From the NCBI GenBank assembly GCA_025353585.1, contig JANXOM010000144.1:1-40505 (forward strand): DNA of 40,505 nt, given 5' to 3'. The notes beneath the pieces were generated by a model. The model did no database searches. It was not told the origin of the DNA and worked only from the letters and a program-made list of their open reading frames with translations. The DNA is from Deltaproteobacteria bacterium. GTDB lineage: Bacteria > Myxococcota_A > Polyangia > Haliangiales > Haliangiaceae. Made by a program: the position numbers and the translations under genes. Of this stretch, positions 19,263-26,690 are shown piece by piece; position 1 is the first letter of the stretch, and every line of letters starts with the position of its first letter.

Positions 19263-19922
19263 TCAGGCCGGCCGCGCGACGACCGTGTTGCGCAGGATCC
19301 CGATCCCTGCGATGTCGACCTCGACCACATCGCCGACAGCGAGGTTCCCGACGCCCGACGGCGTCCCCGTCGAGATCACGTCCCCGACCTCGAGCGTCAT
19401 GTGCGCGCTGCAGAACGCCACGAGCGCGGGCACGTCGAAGATCAGATCCGCCGTGGCCGAGTCTTGCCGCACCGCGCCATTGACGCGCGTCACGAGGCGG
19501 AGCGCCGCCGGGTCGAGCCCGACGACGATGCGCGGCCCGAGCGGGCAGAACGTGTCGAAGCCCTTCGCGCGCGTCCACTGCCCGTCCTTCTTTTGCAGCT
19601 CCCGCACGCTGACATCGTTCACGCACGTGAAGCCCATGACCACGGACAAGGCGTCCGCGCGCGTCACGCGGCTCGCGCGCTTGCCGATCACCACGCCCAG
19701 CTCGCCCTCGAAATCGACTCGCTCGTAGCCGGCGGGCCGCTCGATCGACCCGCCGTCCGGCAACAAAGAGGACAGCGGCTTCAAAAACATCAGCGGCTCT
19801 TCCGGGACGCCTTTGCCCATCTCGGCGGCGTGGGCCCGGTAATTCTGTCCGATGCCAATGATCTTGCTGGGGACCAGGTCGATTCGCTCGACGGAGTTGC
19901 CATGTACGCGATCGATCAACAT
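19263..19922 (-). CDS. Fumarylacetoacetate hydrolase (FAH) family protein
   Basis: The protein is 219 residues from ATG 19922. Seen: IIGIGQNYRAHAAEMG, the metal ligands in FEGELGVVIG, VNDVSVRELQ with Asp, TRAKGFDTFCPLGP, LIFDVPALVAFCS and VISTGTPSGVG. These belong to the short FAHD1/YcgM type, which act as acylpyruvate hydrolases or oxaloacetate decarboxylases, or in aromatic meta-cleavage pathways. The substrate cannot be told from sequence, and no aromatic-degradation genes are near. ATG 19922 is preferred over ATG 19958 because a strong promoter (ATGACA-17-TACCTT) ends 7 nt before it. Confidence 0.9.
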   Translation of the reverse strand: MLIDRVHGNSVERIDLVPSKIIGIGQNYRAHAAEMGKGVPEEPLMFLKPLSSLLPDGGSIERPAGYERVDFEGELGVVIGKRASRVTRADALSVVMGFTCVNDVSVRELQKKDGQWTRAKGFDTFCPLGPRIVVGLDPAALRLVTRVNGAVRQDSATADLIFDVPALVAFCSAHMTLEVGDVISTGTPSGVGNLAVGDVVEVDIAGIGILRNTVVARPA

Positions 19923-19929
19923 GAGGGGA

Positions 19930-19958
19930 AAGGTAGGACAGCGTTGGGGCGCTGTCAT
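19930..19958 (-). promoter_or_regulatory. Sigma-70 promoter for FAH-folK
   Basis: On the minus strand ATGACA (19958-19953, five of six consensus), a 17-nt spacer, TACCTT (19935-19930), then 7 nt to ATG 19922. Its -35 abuts the -35 of the divergent promoter, sharing base 19958. Confidence 0.6.
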
Positions 19959-19986
19959 TGATCGATTACTCCGTGACCCGTACAAT
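19958..19986 (+). promoter_or_regulatory. Sigma-70 promoter for the FHA protein gene
   Basis: TTGATC (19958-19963), a 17-nt spacer and TACAAT (19981-19986, five of six consensus). Transcription would begin at about 19993, next to ATG 19994. It touches the -35 of the FAH promoter, so both are probably co-regulated or mutually exclusive. Confidence 0.6.
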
Positions 19987-19993
19987 TTACGGG

Positions 19994-22513
19994 ATGGGCC
20001 GGGTCGCTAACCCTGGAGGGCCGCAACGCGTGTCAGCACACGTCGTCGCGAAGGCGCAGGCTCACGTGTTCGTCGCGCCGGATCTCTCCGGCGACGACGA
20101 CGAGGACGAGAAGACGACGATCGAGTCGGGCTGGGAAGACGAAGCGAGCACCACCGTCGAGCAAGGCGAGGTCGCCGAGAAGCTAAGGGCGCTCGGCACG
20201 GAGCAGCCCGTGCCGGCGGTCGTGCCGCGTGGACGCGCGAACAACAACTTCACGGGGATCACGTCGACGAGCGCGACGAACATCGAGGAGCCCACCGTCG
20301 ACGATCAGCGCGCGAACGCGCAGCTCGCGATGATGTCGCCGCCGGCCAACGGGTACGCGGGCCCCGACGTGAACCTCGCGGACGTGCCGCACGGTCGCCT
20401 CGTGGTGACGCAAGGCAACGACGTCGGACAGGAGATCGAGGTCATCGCGGGCAAGACGTACTCCGTCGGGCGCGCGATCGACAACGACTTCGTGCTCACG
20501 GACATCGCGGTCTCGCGCAAGCACTTCGACCTGCGCGCCGATGGCGGCAGGTGGCACGTCGCCGATCGCGGCTCGGGCAACGGCACGGTCGTCAACGGCA
20601 ACATCGAGGATCATCCGTACAAGCTCGCGAGCGGGGACTCGATCGAGATCGGCAACACGACGTTCCGCTTCGACCTCCCGCAGCCGATCGCGCCGCGTGC
20701 CGCCAGCTATTCCGTCGATGTCGAGGATGAAGAAGAGGAGCCGTCGACGGTCGCCGGTAAGCCGTTGCCGGCCCTCGATGCGCTGCAGTCGCCGGTCCCG
20801 CCGTACGCGCCGCCGATGCGGCCCAAGACGATGCCGCCGCCGCCGCCGGTGCGGCAGCGGACCAACACGGGCGCCCCGGCGTACGCCGCGCCGCTGCCCC
20901 CGCCGCGCGTCCTCTCGCATCGTGCGCCGACGCAGCCGCCGATGCCGGCGTACCTCGATGGCCGCATGGGCGACAGCCTGCAGCCGATGTCGACGATGCC
21001 GCTGCCCCAGATGGCGGGCCGGGGGCCGATGAACCCGGCGCTCGCGGTGACGATGATGCCGGACTCGATGCAGCCGCAGCTCCTGCGCGACGCGAGCGGC
21101 ATGTCCGCGAACGCCATGCTCGCGAACAACCTGTCCGGGCCTGGCATGCCGATGATGCTGCCGACGACGCTGCCCGGGCAGGCCGCACCCGGTCGCCCGG
21201 TGCCCGCGTACGCGTTCCCGCACCAGCCGCAGCCGGAGCTGCCGCCGCACATGGCGCCGCCCGGCTCGCAGCCGCTGCACGCCCAGATGCAGCAATCGGC
21301 GCCGCAGCCGTACTACGCGCAGCCGCCATCGCCGCAGGGGATGTACGTCGACGCGATGGCGAACGGGCGCAACGACCCGTCGACGGCGCACGTGTCACCG
21401 ACGCCGTTCGGCGGCATGCCCGCGCCGATGTTCGCGCCTCCCGCCGCGCCTGCGCCGGGCTTCGAGATCTCCCGGCGCGTGAAGCTGATCGTCGGCGGCG
21501 CGGCCCTGACGCTCCTCGCCGCGGCCGTGACGATCGCGATCATCAAGCACGGCGAGAGCGGCGAGCTCGACACCACGCCGCCGCCGCCGACCGTGGGCGT
21601 CGCGCCGACGGTCACGCCGATCAAGCCGCCCGCGCCGGCGCCCGTCGCGTCGAAGCCGGCCCCGGTCGTCACGCCGCCCCCTGCCCCGCAGGTCAAGGTC
21701 ACCCCCCCCGCGCCGCCGCCCGGCCCGGTCACCCCGGTCGCGCCCGCGCCGACGCCCCCGGTGCAGCAGGTCCGCATCGCGCCGCCGGCCCCGACGCCCG
21801 CGCCGGTCGCGCATCCGCCGACGCCCCCCGCGCCGACGCACACCCCGACCCCGACCCCGGCCCCGCATATCGCGGCGCACACCCCGACCCCGACGCCCGC
21901 CCCGCACGTCGACCCGGATCCCCCGGTGTCCACGCCGAAACACGCGGGCGACGCCGCCGCCGTGCGCGCGCGGGGCGACGCGCTCTATCAGAAGCGCCAG
22001 TTCGGGGACGCGGCCAAGGCGATCCGCGCCGGGCTCGCGAGCGTTGGCGCCGAGGACGCCAAGGATCTACGCTCGCTCGCCGCGACGTACGACAACCTGA
22101 ACAAGGCGTACTCGGTCGGCACCGCGCCTGGCACCCGCCCGATCGACGCGTACCTCGCGCTGCAGTCCGCCGCGAGCTTCGATCGCGCGGCCGGCGGCCA
22201 GTGGGTCAGCGACCTCCAGGACCGGATGGGCCAGGTCGCTCCGAAGGCGGCGATCGCGTACATGGCGAAGGAGCGCTTCGAGGATGCGTATGGCGCGGTC
22301 CGCGTCGCCGAGGCCGCCGGCCAGGGCAAGGAGAGCACGGCCTCGATCCGCGCGACGCTGTCGCAGAAGGCGGGCGTGCTGTATCAGGCCGCCGTCGACG
22401 AGTGGGACTCCGATAACAAGTCCGCGCGCCAGAAGCTCGCGCGCATCAAGAACATGGTCGACGCGAAGAACAGCTGGGCCGTGAAGGCCGCGAAGCTCGC
22501 GTCCGGCGGCTGA
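19994..22513 (+). CDS. FHA-domain protein with one membrane helix and extracytoplasmic TPR-like domain
   Basis: The protein is 839 residues if it starts at ATG 19994, directly at the predicted transcription start. GTG 20030, preceded by GGAGGG at 9 nt, is a good alternative (827 aa). Residues about 130-215 form a forkhead-associated phosphothreonine-binding domain (YSVGRAIDNDFVL, SRKHFDL, GSGNGTVVNG). Then come about 280 disordered Pro/Met-rich residues, one membrane helix (about 495-516, LIVGGAALTLLAAAV), a Pro/Thr-rich spacer with a 30-nt direct repeat, and a C-terminal helical domain (about 650-839) that resembles TPRs. Such proteins probably link Ser/Thr-kinase signals inside the cell to an assembly outside the membrane. 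No kinase gene is in the window. Confidence 0.85.
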   Translation: MGRVANPGGPQRVSAHVVAKAQAHVFVAPDLSGDDDEDEKTTIESGWEDEASTTVEQGEVAEKLRALGTEQPVPAVVPRGRANNNFTGITSTSATNIEEPTVDDQRANAQLAMMSPPANGYAGPDVNLADVPHGRLVVTQGNDVGQEIEVIAGKTYSVGRAIDNDFVLTDIAVSRKHFDLRADGGRWHVADRGSGNGTVVNGNIEDHPYKLASGDSIEIGNTTFRFDLPQPIAPRAASYSVDVEDEEEEPSTVAGKPLPALDALQSPVPPYAPPMRPKTMPPPPPVRQRTNTGAPAYAAPLPPPRVLSHRAPTQPPMPAYLDGRMGDSLQPMSTMPLPQMAGRGPMNPALAVTMMPDSMQPQLLRDASGMSANAMLANNLSGPGMPMMLPTTLPGQAAPGRPVPAYAFPHQPQPELPPHMAPPGSQPLHAQMQQSAPQPYYAQPPSPQGMYVDAMANGRNDPSTAHVSPTPFGGMPAPMFAPPAAPAPGFEISRRVKLIVGGAALTLLAAAVTIAIIKHGESGELDTTPPPPTVGVAPTVTPIKPPAPAPVASKPAPVVTPPPAPQVKVTPPAPPPGPVTPVAPAPTPPVQQVRIAPPAPTPAPVAHPPTPPAPTHTPTPTPAPHIAAHTPTPTPAPHVDPDPPVSTPKHAGDAAAVRARGDALYQKRQFGDAAKAIRAGLASVGAEDAKDLRSLAATYDNLNKAYSVGTAPGTRPIDAYLALQSAASFDRAAGGQWVSDLQDRMGQVAPKAAIAYMAKERFEDAYGAVRVAEAAGQGKESTASIRATLSQKAGVLYQAAVDEWDSDNKSARQKLARIKNMVDAKNSWAVKAAKLASGG
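21838..21906 (+). repeat. 30-nt direct repeat within the FHA gene
   Basis: Units 21838-21867 and 21877-21906 are near identical and both encode HTPTPTPAPH. They lie in the extracytoplasmic Pro/Thr linker and probably lengthen or shorten by slippage. Confidence 0.7.
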
Positions 22514-22514
22514 G

Positions 22515-22892
22515 CTACGCGACGAGCAGGCCGCTGATGATCCGCTCGAGGTCCTCGAACTCGAACGGCTTGTCGATGTGCGCGTCGGCGCCGTAGATCG
22601 GAGAGGTGATCTCGTTCGTCGGCCCGATGGCGCTGACCATGACGATCTTGATCTTCTGCGTCTTCGGATCCTTCTTCAGCTCCCGCGCGACCTCCCAGCC
22701 CGACTTGCCCGGCATCATCACGTCGAGGAGCATCACGTCCGGCAGCGCCTTGCGCGCGAGCGCCAGCGCGTCGTTGCCGTCGCTCGCCGTCGACATCTCG
22801 TAGCCGCGCTTCGCGAGCCGGGCGCTCAGCATCGCGAGGATCTCGGGATCGTCGTCCACCACCAGGATGCGCACGCCGTTGCCCTTGCTCAT
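22515..22892 (-). CDS. Single-domain response regulator (CheY-like receiver)
   Basis: The protein is 125 residues from ATG 22892. It is a complete receiver domain with all functional residues: acidic pocket Asp13-Asp15 in ILVVDDDPEILA, phospho-acceptor Asp57 in VMLLDVMMPGKSGW, Ser87 in VMVSA and Lys108 in DKPFEF. There is no output domain, so it acts through protein contact. No histidine kinase is adjacent. It is convergent with the FHA gene, with a 1-nt gap, and divergent from the UPF0104 gene. A -10-like TACCGT ends 5 nt before the start. The frame is open to 23138, but that region is not receiver-like. Confidence 0.92.
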   Translation of the reverse strand: MSKGNGVRILVVDDDPEILAMLSARLAKRGYEMSTASDGNDALALARKALPDVMLLDVMMPGKSGWEVARELKKDPKTQKIKIVMVSAIGPTNEITSPIYGADAHIDKPFEFEDLERIISGLLVA

Positions 22893-22948
22893 GCCCGACG
22901 GTACGGCGGTGCGTCGTGGGCGGTCAAGACATCCCCGGGCATCCAAGA

Positions 22949-22977
22949 TTGACGGCGCCGGGCGGGCCGGGGATCGT
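22949..22977 (+). promoter_or_regulatory. Candidate promoter of the UPF0104 gene
   Basis: TTGACG (22949-22954, five of six consensus), a 17-nt spacer and GATCGT (22972-22977), then 6 nt to GTG 22984. The good -35 offsets the weak -10. Confidence 0.4.
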
Positions 22978-22983
22978 GGGCGC

Positions 22984-23934
22984 GTGGCGCTGTCCCGTCG
23001 CTCCTTGCCATGGCTTGTCGTGCTCGTCATCGTGGCGATCGGGGCGTATTCGCTCGCCGGCGATCTCGGCCAGCTCGGGGACCGGCTCGGCGGCTTCGGC
23101 TGGTGGGCCTTCGCGGCGACCCTGGCCCTCGCCACCACGAACTACGCGCTCCGCTTCGTCCGCTGGCAACTCTATCTGCGCCACCAGGACGTGCGTGTCC
23201 CCACCGGGGACAGCGCGATCGTTTTCGGCTCCGGCCTCTCGCTCGCGATCACGCCCGCGAAGCTCGGCGAGCTGGTCAAGAGCTACCTCCTCCGCGAGCT
23301 GCACGGCGTCGCCGTCACGCGGACCGCGCCGGTCGTGGTCGCCGAGCGCGTCACGGATCTCATCGCGCTGCTCCTCGTCGCCGTCGTGGGCGTCGCGCTC
23401 TACGGGGTGCAGACCACGCTCGTCCTCGGCGCCGCCGGCCTCATCGGCTTTGGCCTCGCGCTCCTCGCCTGGCCGCGCCCCACGCGCTGGCTCGTCGACC
23501 TCGTCACCCGCCCGGCCCGCCTCCGTCGGCTGCGCGCGCCGCTCCTGGAGATGTACGCGAGCCTCGCGAGCCTCTGCGGCCCGACGACCCTGCTCGCCGC
23601 GACCGCGATCGCCGTGCCGGCCTGGGCCTGCGAGTGCCTGGGCTTCGGCCTCATCATCAACGCGTTTCCCGGCGCGCACTGCGACATCGGCCTCGCGTTT
23701 GTCATCTATGCCGCGACGACGATCGCGGGCGCGCTGTCGTTCCTGCCCGGAGGGCTAGGGGTCACCGAGGGTGGGATGACGCTCCTGCTGGTGAGCGGCG
23801 CCGCCCACGTCGAGCGGGCCACGGCGATCGGCGCCACCCTCCTCACCCGGCTAGCGACCCTGTGGTTCGCCGTGCTCGTCGGCCTCGCCTTTCTGGCAAT
23901 CGCCCGCCGCAAGATCGCTCGCCGCGCCGCGTAG
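22984..23934 (+). CDS. UPF0104 / lysylphosphatidylglycerol synthase TM-region family membrane protein
   Basis: The protein is 316 residues from GTG 22984, with about eight hydrophobic segments (first WLVVLVIVAIGAYSLA, last LWFAVLVGLAFLAIA). Family marks: NYALRFVRWQLYLR, SLAITPAKLGELVKSYLL, VVVAERVTDLIALLLVA and, near the end, FLPGGLGVTEGGMTLLL. This is the membrane part shared by MprF/AglD-like proteins without the lysyl-transferase domain. Members are thought to move lipid-linked molecules across the membrane, but the substrate is unknown here. The start is supported by the promoter ending 6 nt before it. It stands alone between the response regulator and the M48 gene. Confidence 0.85.
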   Translation: MALSRRSLPWLVVLVIVAIGAYSLAGDLGQLGDRLGGFGWWAFAATLALATTNYALRFVRWQLYLRHQDVRVPTGDSAIVFGSGLSLAITPAKLGELVKSYLLRELHGVAVTRTAPVVVAERVTDLIALLLVAVVGVALYGVQTTLVLGAAGLIGFGLALLAWPRPTRWLVDLVTRPARLRRLRAPLLEMYASLASLCGPTTLLAATAIAVPAWACECLGFGLIINAFPGAHCDIGLAFVIYAATTIAGALSFLPGGLGVTEGGMTLLLVSGAAHVERATAIGATLLTRLATLWFAVLVGLAFLAIARRKIARRAA

Positions 23935-23949
23935 TGTCATAGTCCACGC

Positions 23950-24852
23950 ATGTCGGTAGGCGTCGACTTCGACTTCGCGCGCTGGCTCGCGGCGCGCCGT
24001 GGGGCGATGGAGCAGCAAGCCCGCGAGGGTGCTGCGTATGCGTACGGCGGCGAGCGCGCATTCCGGCGCACGCTGCAGATGGCGCGCCCTGTCACGATCG
24101 CCCTCGAGGCGACCACCCGGCTCTGGCGCGACAGCGCGCGCACCGAGCTCCTCGAGAAGTCGGCCAAGCCGACGGACGACCGGTACCAGAAGGTCCTCGG
24201 TCGTGTGCACGAGGCGGCGAAGATGGCGAGCGCGAACCTCCGGGTTCGCATGCCCATCATCTTCGGGATGCCGGAGACCGCGGTCGGCATCCGCGCGCTC
24301 GGCACCGACGACTCACCGCACCTGGTGGTCGACCTCGCCCTCGCCGCCCAGCTCGACGACAAGGAGCTGGTCGCGGCCATCGGCCACGAGCTCGGCCACA
24401 TCCAGAACTTCCATATCTTCTACGCGACGGCGCTCTACTACCTGTCGCACTCCGCCGCGTTCTTCGTGCGCTGGATCATCCAGCCCGCGATCATGACGCT
24501 GCAGGCGTGGGGGCGGCGGGCCGAGGTCACGTGCGACCGGGCCGCGCTGCTCGCCTCCCGCGATCTCGACAAGACGCTGACGCAGATCGTGAAGACCTCC
24601 GCGGGCATCGGAGCCGGCGCCGCCTTCGATGCGGCCGATTACCTCAAGAACCCGCCCGACGCCAAGAAGGCGTTCGGTGGCAAGTACCGCGAGCTCTTCC
24701 AGAGCCACCCGAACACGGCCAAGCGCATCGCGGCCCTTCGGCTGTTCGCGGACTCGGCGCTCTACGCGTCGCTGTGCGGCCAGGATCCCACGGGCAAGAT
24801 CAGCATGCCCGACGTCGACAAGCAGGTCGGCGAGATGATCAGCGTGTTCTGA
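23950..24852 (+). CDS. M48 family metallopeptidase
   Basis: The protein is 300 residues from ATG 23950. HELGH at 146-150 in AAIGHELGHIQNFH is the zinc site, with Glu192 in RAEVTCDRAALL as third ligand. This is the M48 (HtpX/Oma1-like) arrangement. A hydrophobic pair of segments between them (about 152-180, including FYATALYYLSHSAAFFV) probably spans or dips into the membrane. A helical tail of about 100 residues includes FQSHPNTAKRIAAL, the usual M48 'SHP...R' motif. Family members cut misfolded or stressed membrane proteins. Its stop is 14 nt from a dynamin-like GTPase gene, giving an apparent three-gene unit with two dynamins. Confidence 0.92.
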   Translation: MSVGVDFDFARWLAARRGAMEQQAREGAAYAYGGERAFRRTLQMARPVTIALEATTRLWRDSARTELLEKSAKPTDDRYQKVLGRVHEAAKMASANLRVRMPIIFGMPETAVGIRALGTDDSPHLVVDLALAAQLDDKELVAAIGHELGHIQNFHIFYATALYYLSHSAAFFVRWIIQPAIMTLQAWGRRAEVTCDRAALLASRDLDKTLTQIVKTSAGIGAGAAFDAADYLKNPPDAKKAFGGKYRELFQSHPNTAKRIAALRLFADSALYASLCGQDPTGKISMPDVDKQVGEMISVF

Positions 24853-24866
24853 GCCCGGAGACGCCC

Positions 24867-26681
24867 ATGATCCTTCTCGAATCTCACAAGCAAGCGAAGC
24901 GCGAGATCATCGCGCGGTTCCAGCAGCTCGCCGAGGTGGCGGATGCCGTCGGCATGGTGACCCTCGCGCGCGACATCCGCACGACGCGGATCCCCAAGCT
25001 CGAGAGCGAGCGGTTCCACCTCGTCGTGCTCGGCGAGTTCAACCACGGCAAGTCCACGTTCGTCAATGCGCTCCTCGGCGCGGACATCCTGCCGACCGGC
25101 ATCACGCCGACGACGGCGTCGATCAACCACGTCGTCTACGCGCCGACCCCGACGGCGCGCGTGGTGCTGACGTCCGGCGAGAGCAAGGGCCTCGAGCCGA
25201 CGCAGCTCAAGGAGTGGGTCACGGTCGCCGGCGGCCACGCCACCGAGGTCGCGTACGTAGAGCTCGGCTATCCGTCGCCGCTGCTGCAGAACCACGTGGT
25301 GCTCGTCGATACGCCGGGCGTCAACGACCTCAACGAGCAGCGCGCCGAGGTCACGTACGGCTACGTGCCGCGCGCGGACGCGGTCGTGTTCCTGCTCGAC
25401 GCGGGCCAGGCGCTCAAGGACAGCGAGCGCGAGTTCCTGCGGAGCCGCGTGCTCGAGAGCGCGCGCGACCGGCTGATCTTCGTCCTCGGCAAGATGGACA
25501 TGCTGTCGCCCGACGAGCGGCTCGCCGTGATCGACTACGTGAAGACCGGGGTCGCAGCCCTCGCGGCCGAGCCCGTGCTGTTCCCGCTGTCGGCCAAGGA
25601 CTGGGCGAAGACCAAGGATCCGAACAGCGGCATGCCGGAGCTCGTCTCGTACCTCGAGACGTTCCTCGCGCGCGACCGGGCCCAGGTCATCCTCGACAAC
25701 GCGGCGGCAGACGCGGCGCGCACGGCCGGCTACGTCGAGAACAACCTCGGCGTGCGCCTCAACGCGTACGGCATGGATCTCGGCGAGCTCGAGCACCGCA
25801 TCGCGCAGGTGCGCGAGCAGCTCGACACCAGCAAGCGCAAGCTCGACGAGCTGCACATCCGCATCGACGCCGACGCGCAGTCGATCAAGGCGCAGATCGG
25901 GCTCGACCTCGAGGCGTTCGCGAAGACGTTCGTCGCGCACCTGCCAGCGCAGATCGACGCGGTCGACGCCGACGACGTCAAGACGTACCTGACGACGTTC
26001 ATCGAGGACAAGTTCAAGGAGTGGGCGGAGGTCGAGGGCGCGAAGCTCGCCGCGATGCTCGAGCACCTCGCCGAGGAGGTCATCACGATCACGAACGAGA
26101 ACGTGGCCGCGGCCGCCGCGACGCTCGCCGAGCGCTTCGGGCCGGGCGACACGAAGGTCGAGATCACGGTCGACTCGTTCAAGTACGACGTCGGCATCTA
26201 CGCGGTCGGCGCGCTCGGCACGAGCGTGATGCTGTTCGTCAACGTGCTCGCGGGCGGGCTCCTCACGCTGGCCGCCCCGATCCTCGCGATCATGCTGAAG
26301 TCGAAGATCGCGGGCGATATCCGCGTCCAGGCGAAGGAGAAGGTCCCCGCCGCGATCCTGAACGCGGCCGAGGCGATGAAGCCGCACTTCGATCGCTGCA
26401 TCGATGACTTCGCGAAGCGGCTGTCGGAGTTCGTCTCGAACGCCGGCAACACGCTCTACAAGGGCATCAGCGAGATCCTCGACCGCACGATGAGCGACCG
26501 GCGGGACCGCGGCAGCCAGATCGACTCGCTGCGCTCGGCGACGACCGCGCAGATCGCCCAGGTCGTGGCCGCGAGGGCGGCGCTGCGCGAGCTGCGGACG
26601 GGGATCTGGACGCCCCCGGGCGCCACGGATCTCGGCGGCGGCGCGCCGGCGCCCGAAGAACTGCCGTCCGGCAACGGGTAA
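24867..26681 (+). CDS. Bacterial dynamin-like GTPase with hydrophobic hairpin
   Basis: The protein is 604 residues from ATG 24867, with a GGAG ribosome site 6 nt upstream. GTPase motifs: G1 GEFNHGKS at 56-63, G2 in LPTGITPTTA, G3 DTPG at 148-151, G4 GKMD at 208-211 (Asn of the usual NKxD replaced by Gly). The rest is helical (coiled-coil around 295-330) with a hydrophobic double segment near 441-476 (AVGALGTSVMLFVNVLAGG), like the membrane paddle of BDLP or LeoA/DynA. It probably binds and bends or fuses the inner membrane. It lies between an M48 peptidase and a second, TPR-bearing dynamin. The first ITPTT block is also present in that partner. Confidence 0.92.
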   Translation: MILLESHKQAKREIIARFQQLAEVADAVGMVTLARDIRTTRIPKLESERFHLVVLGEFNHGKSTFVNALLGADILPTGITPTTASINHVVYAPTPTARVVLTSGESKGLEPTQLKEWVTVAGGHATEVAYVELGYPSPLLQNHVVLVDTPGVNDLNEQRAEVTYGYVPRADAVVFLLDAGQALKDSEREFLRSRVLESARDRLIFVLGKMDMLSPDERLAVIDYVKTGVAALAAEPVLFPLSAKDWAKTKDPNSGMPELVSYLETFLARDRAQVILDNAAADAARTAGYVENNLGVRLNAYGMDLGELEHRIAQVREQLDTSKRKLDELHIRIDADAQSIKAQIGLDLEAFAKTFVAHLPAQIDAVDADDVKTYLTTFIEDKFKEWAEVEGAKLAAMLEHLAEEVITITNENVAAAAATLAERFGPGDTKVEITVDSFKYDVGIYAVGALGTSVMLFVNVLAGGLLTLAAPILAIMLKSKIAGDIRVQAKEKVPAAILNAAEAMKPHFDRCIDDFAKRLSEFVSNAGNTLYKGISEILDRTMSDRRDRGSQIDSLRSATTAQIAQVVAARAALRELRTGIWTPPGATDLGGGAPAPEELPSGNG

Positions 26682-26690
26682 GCTCGCGGC

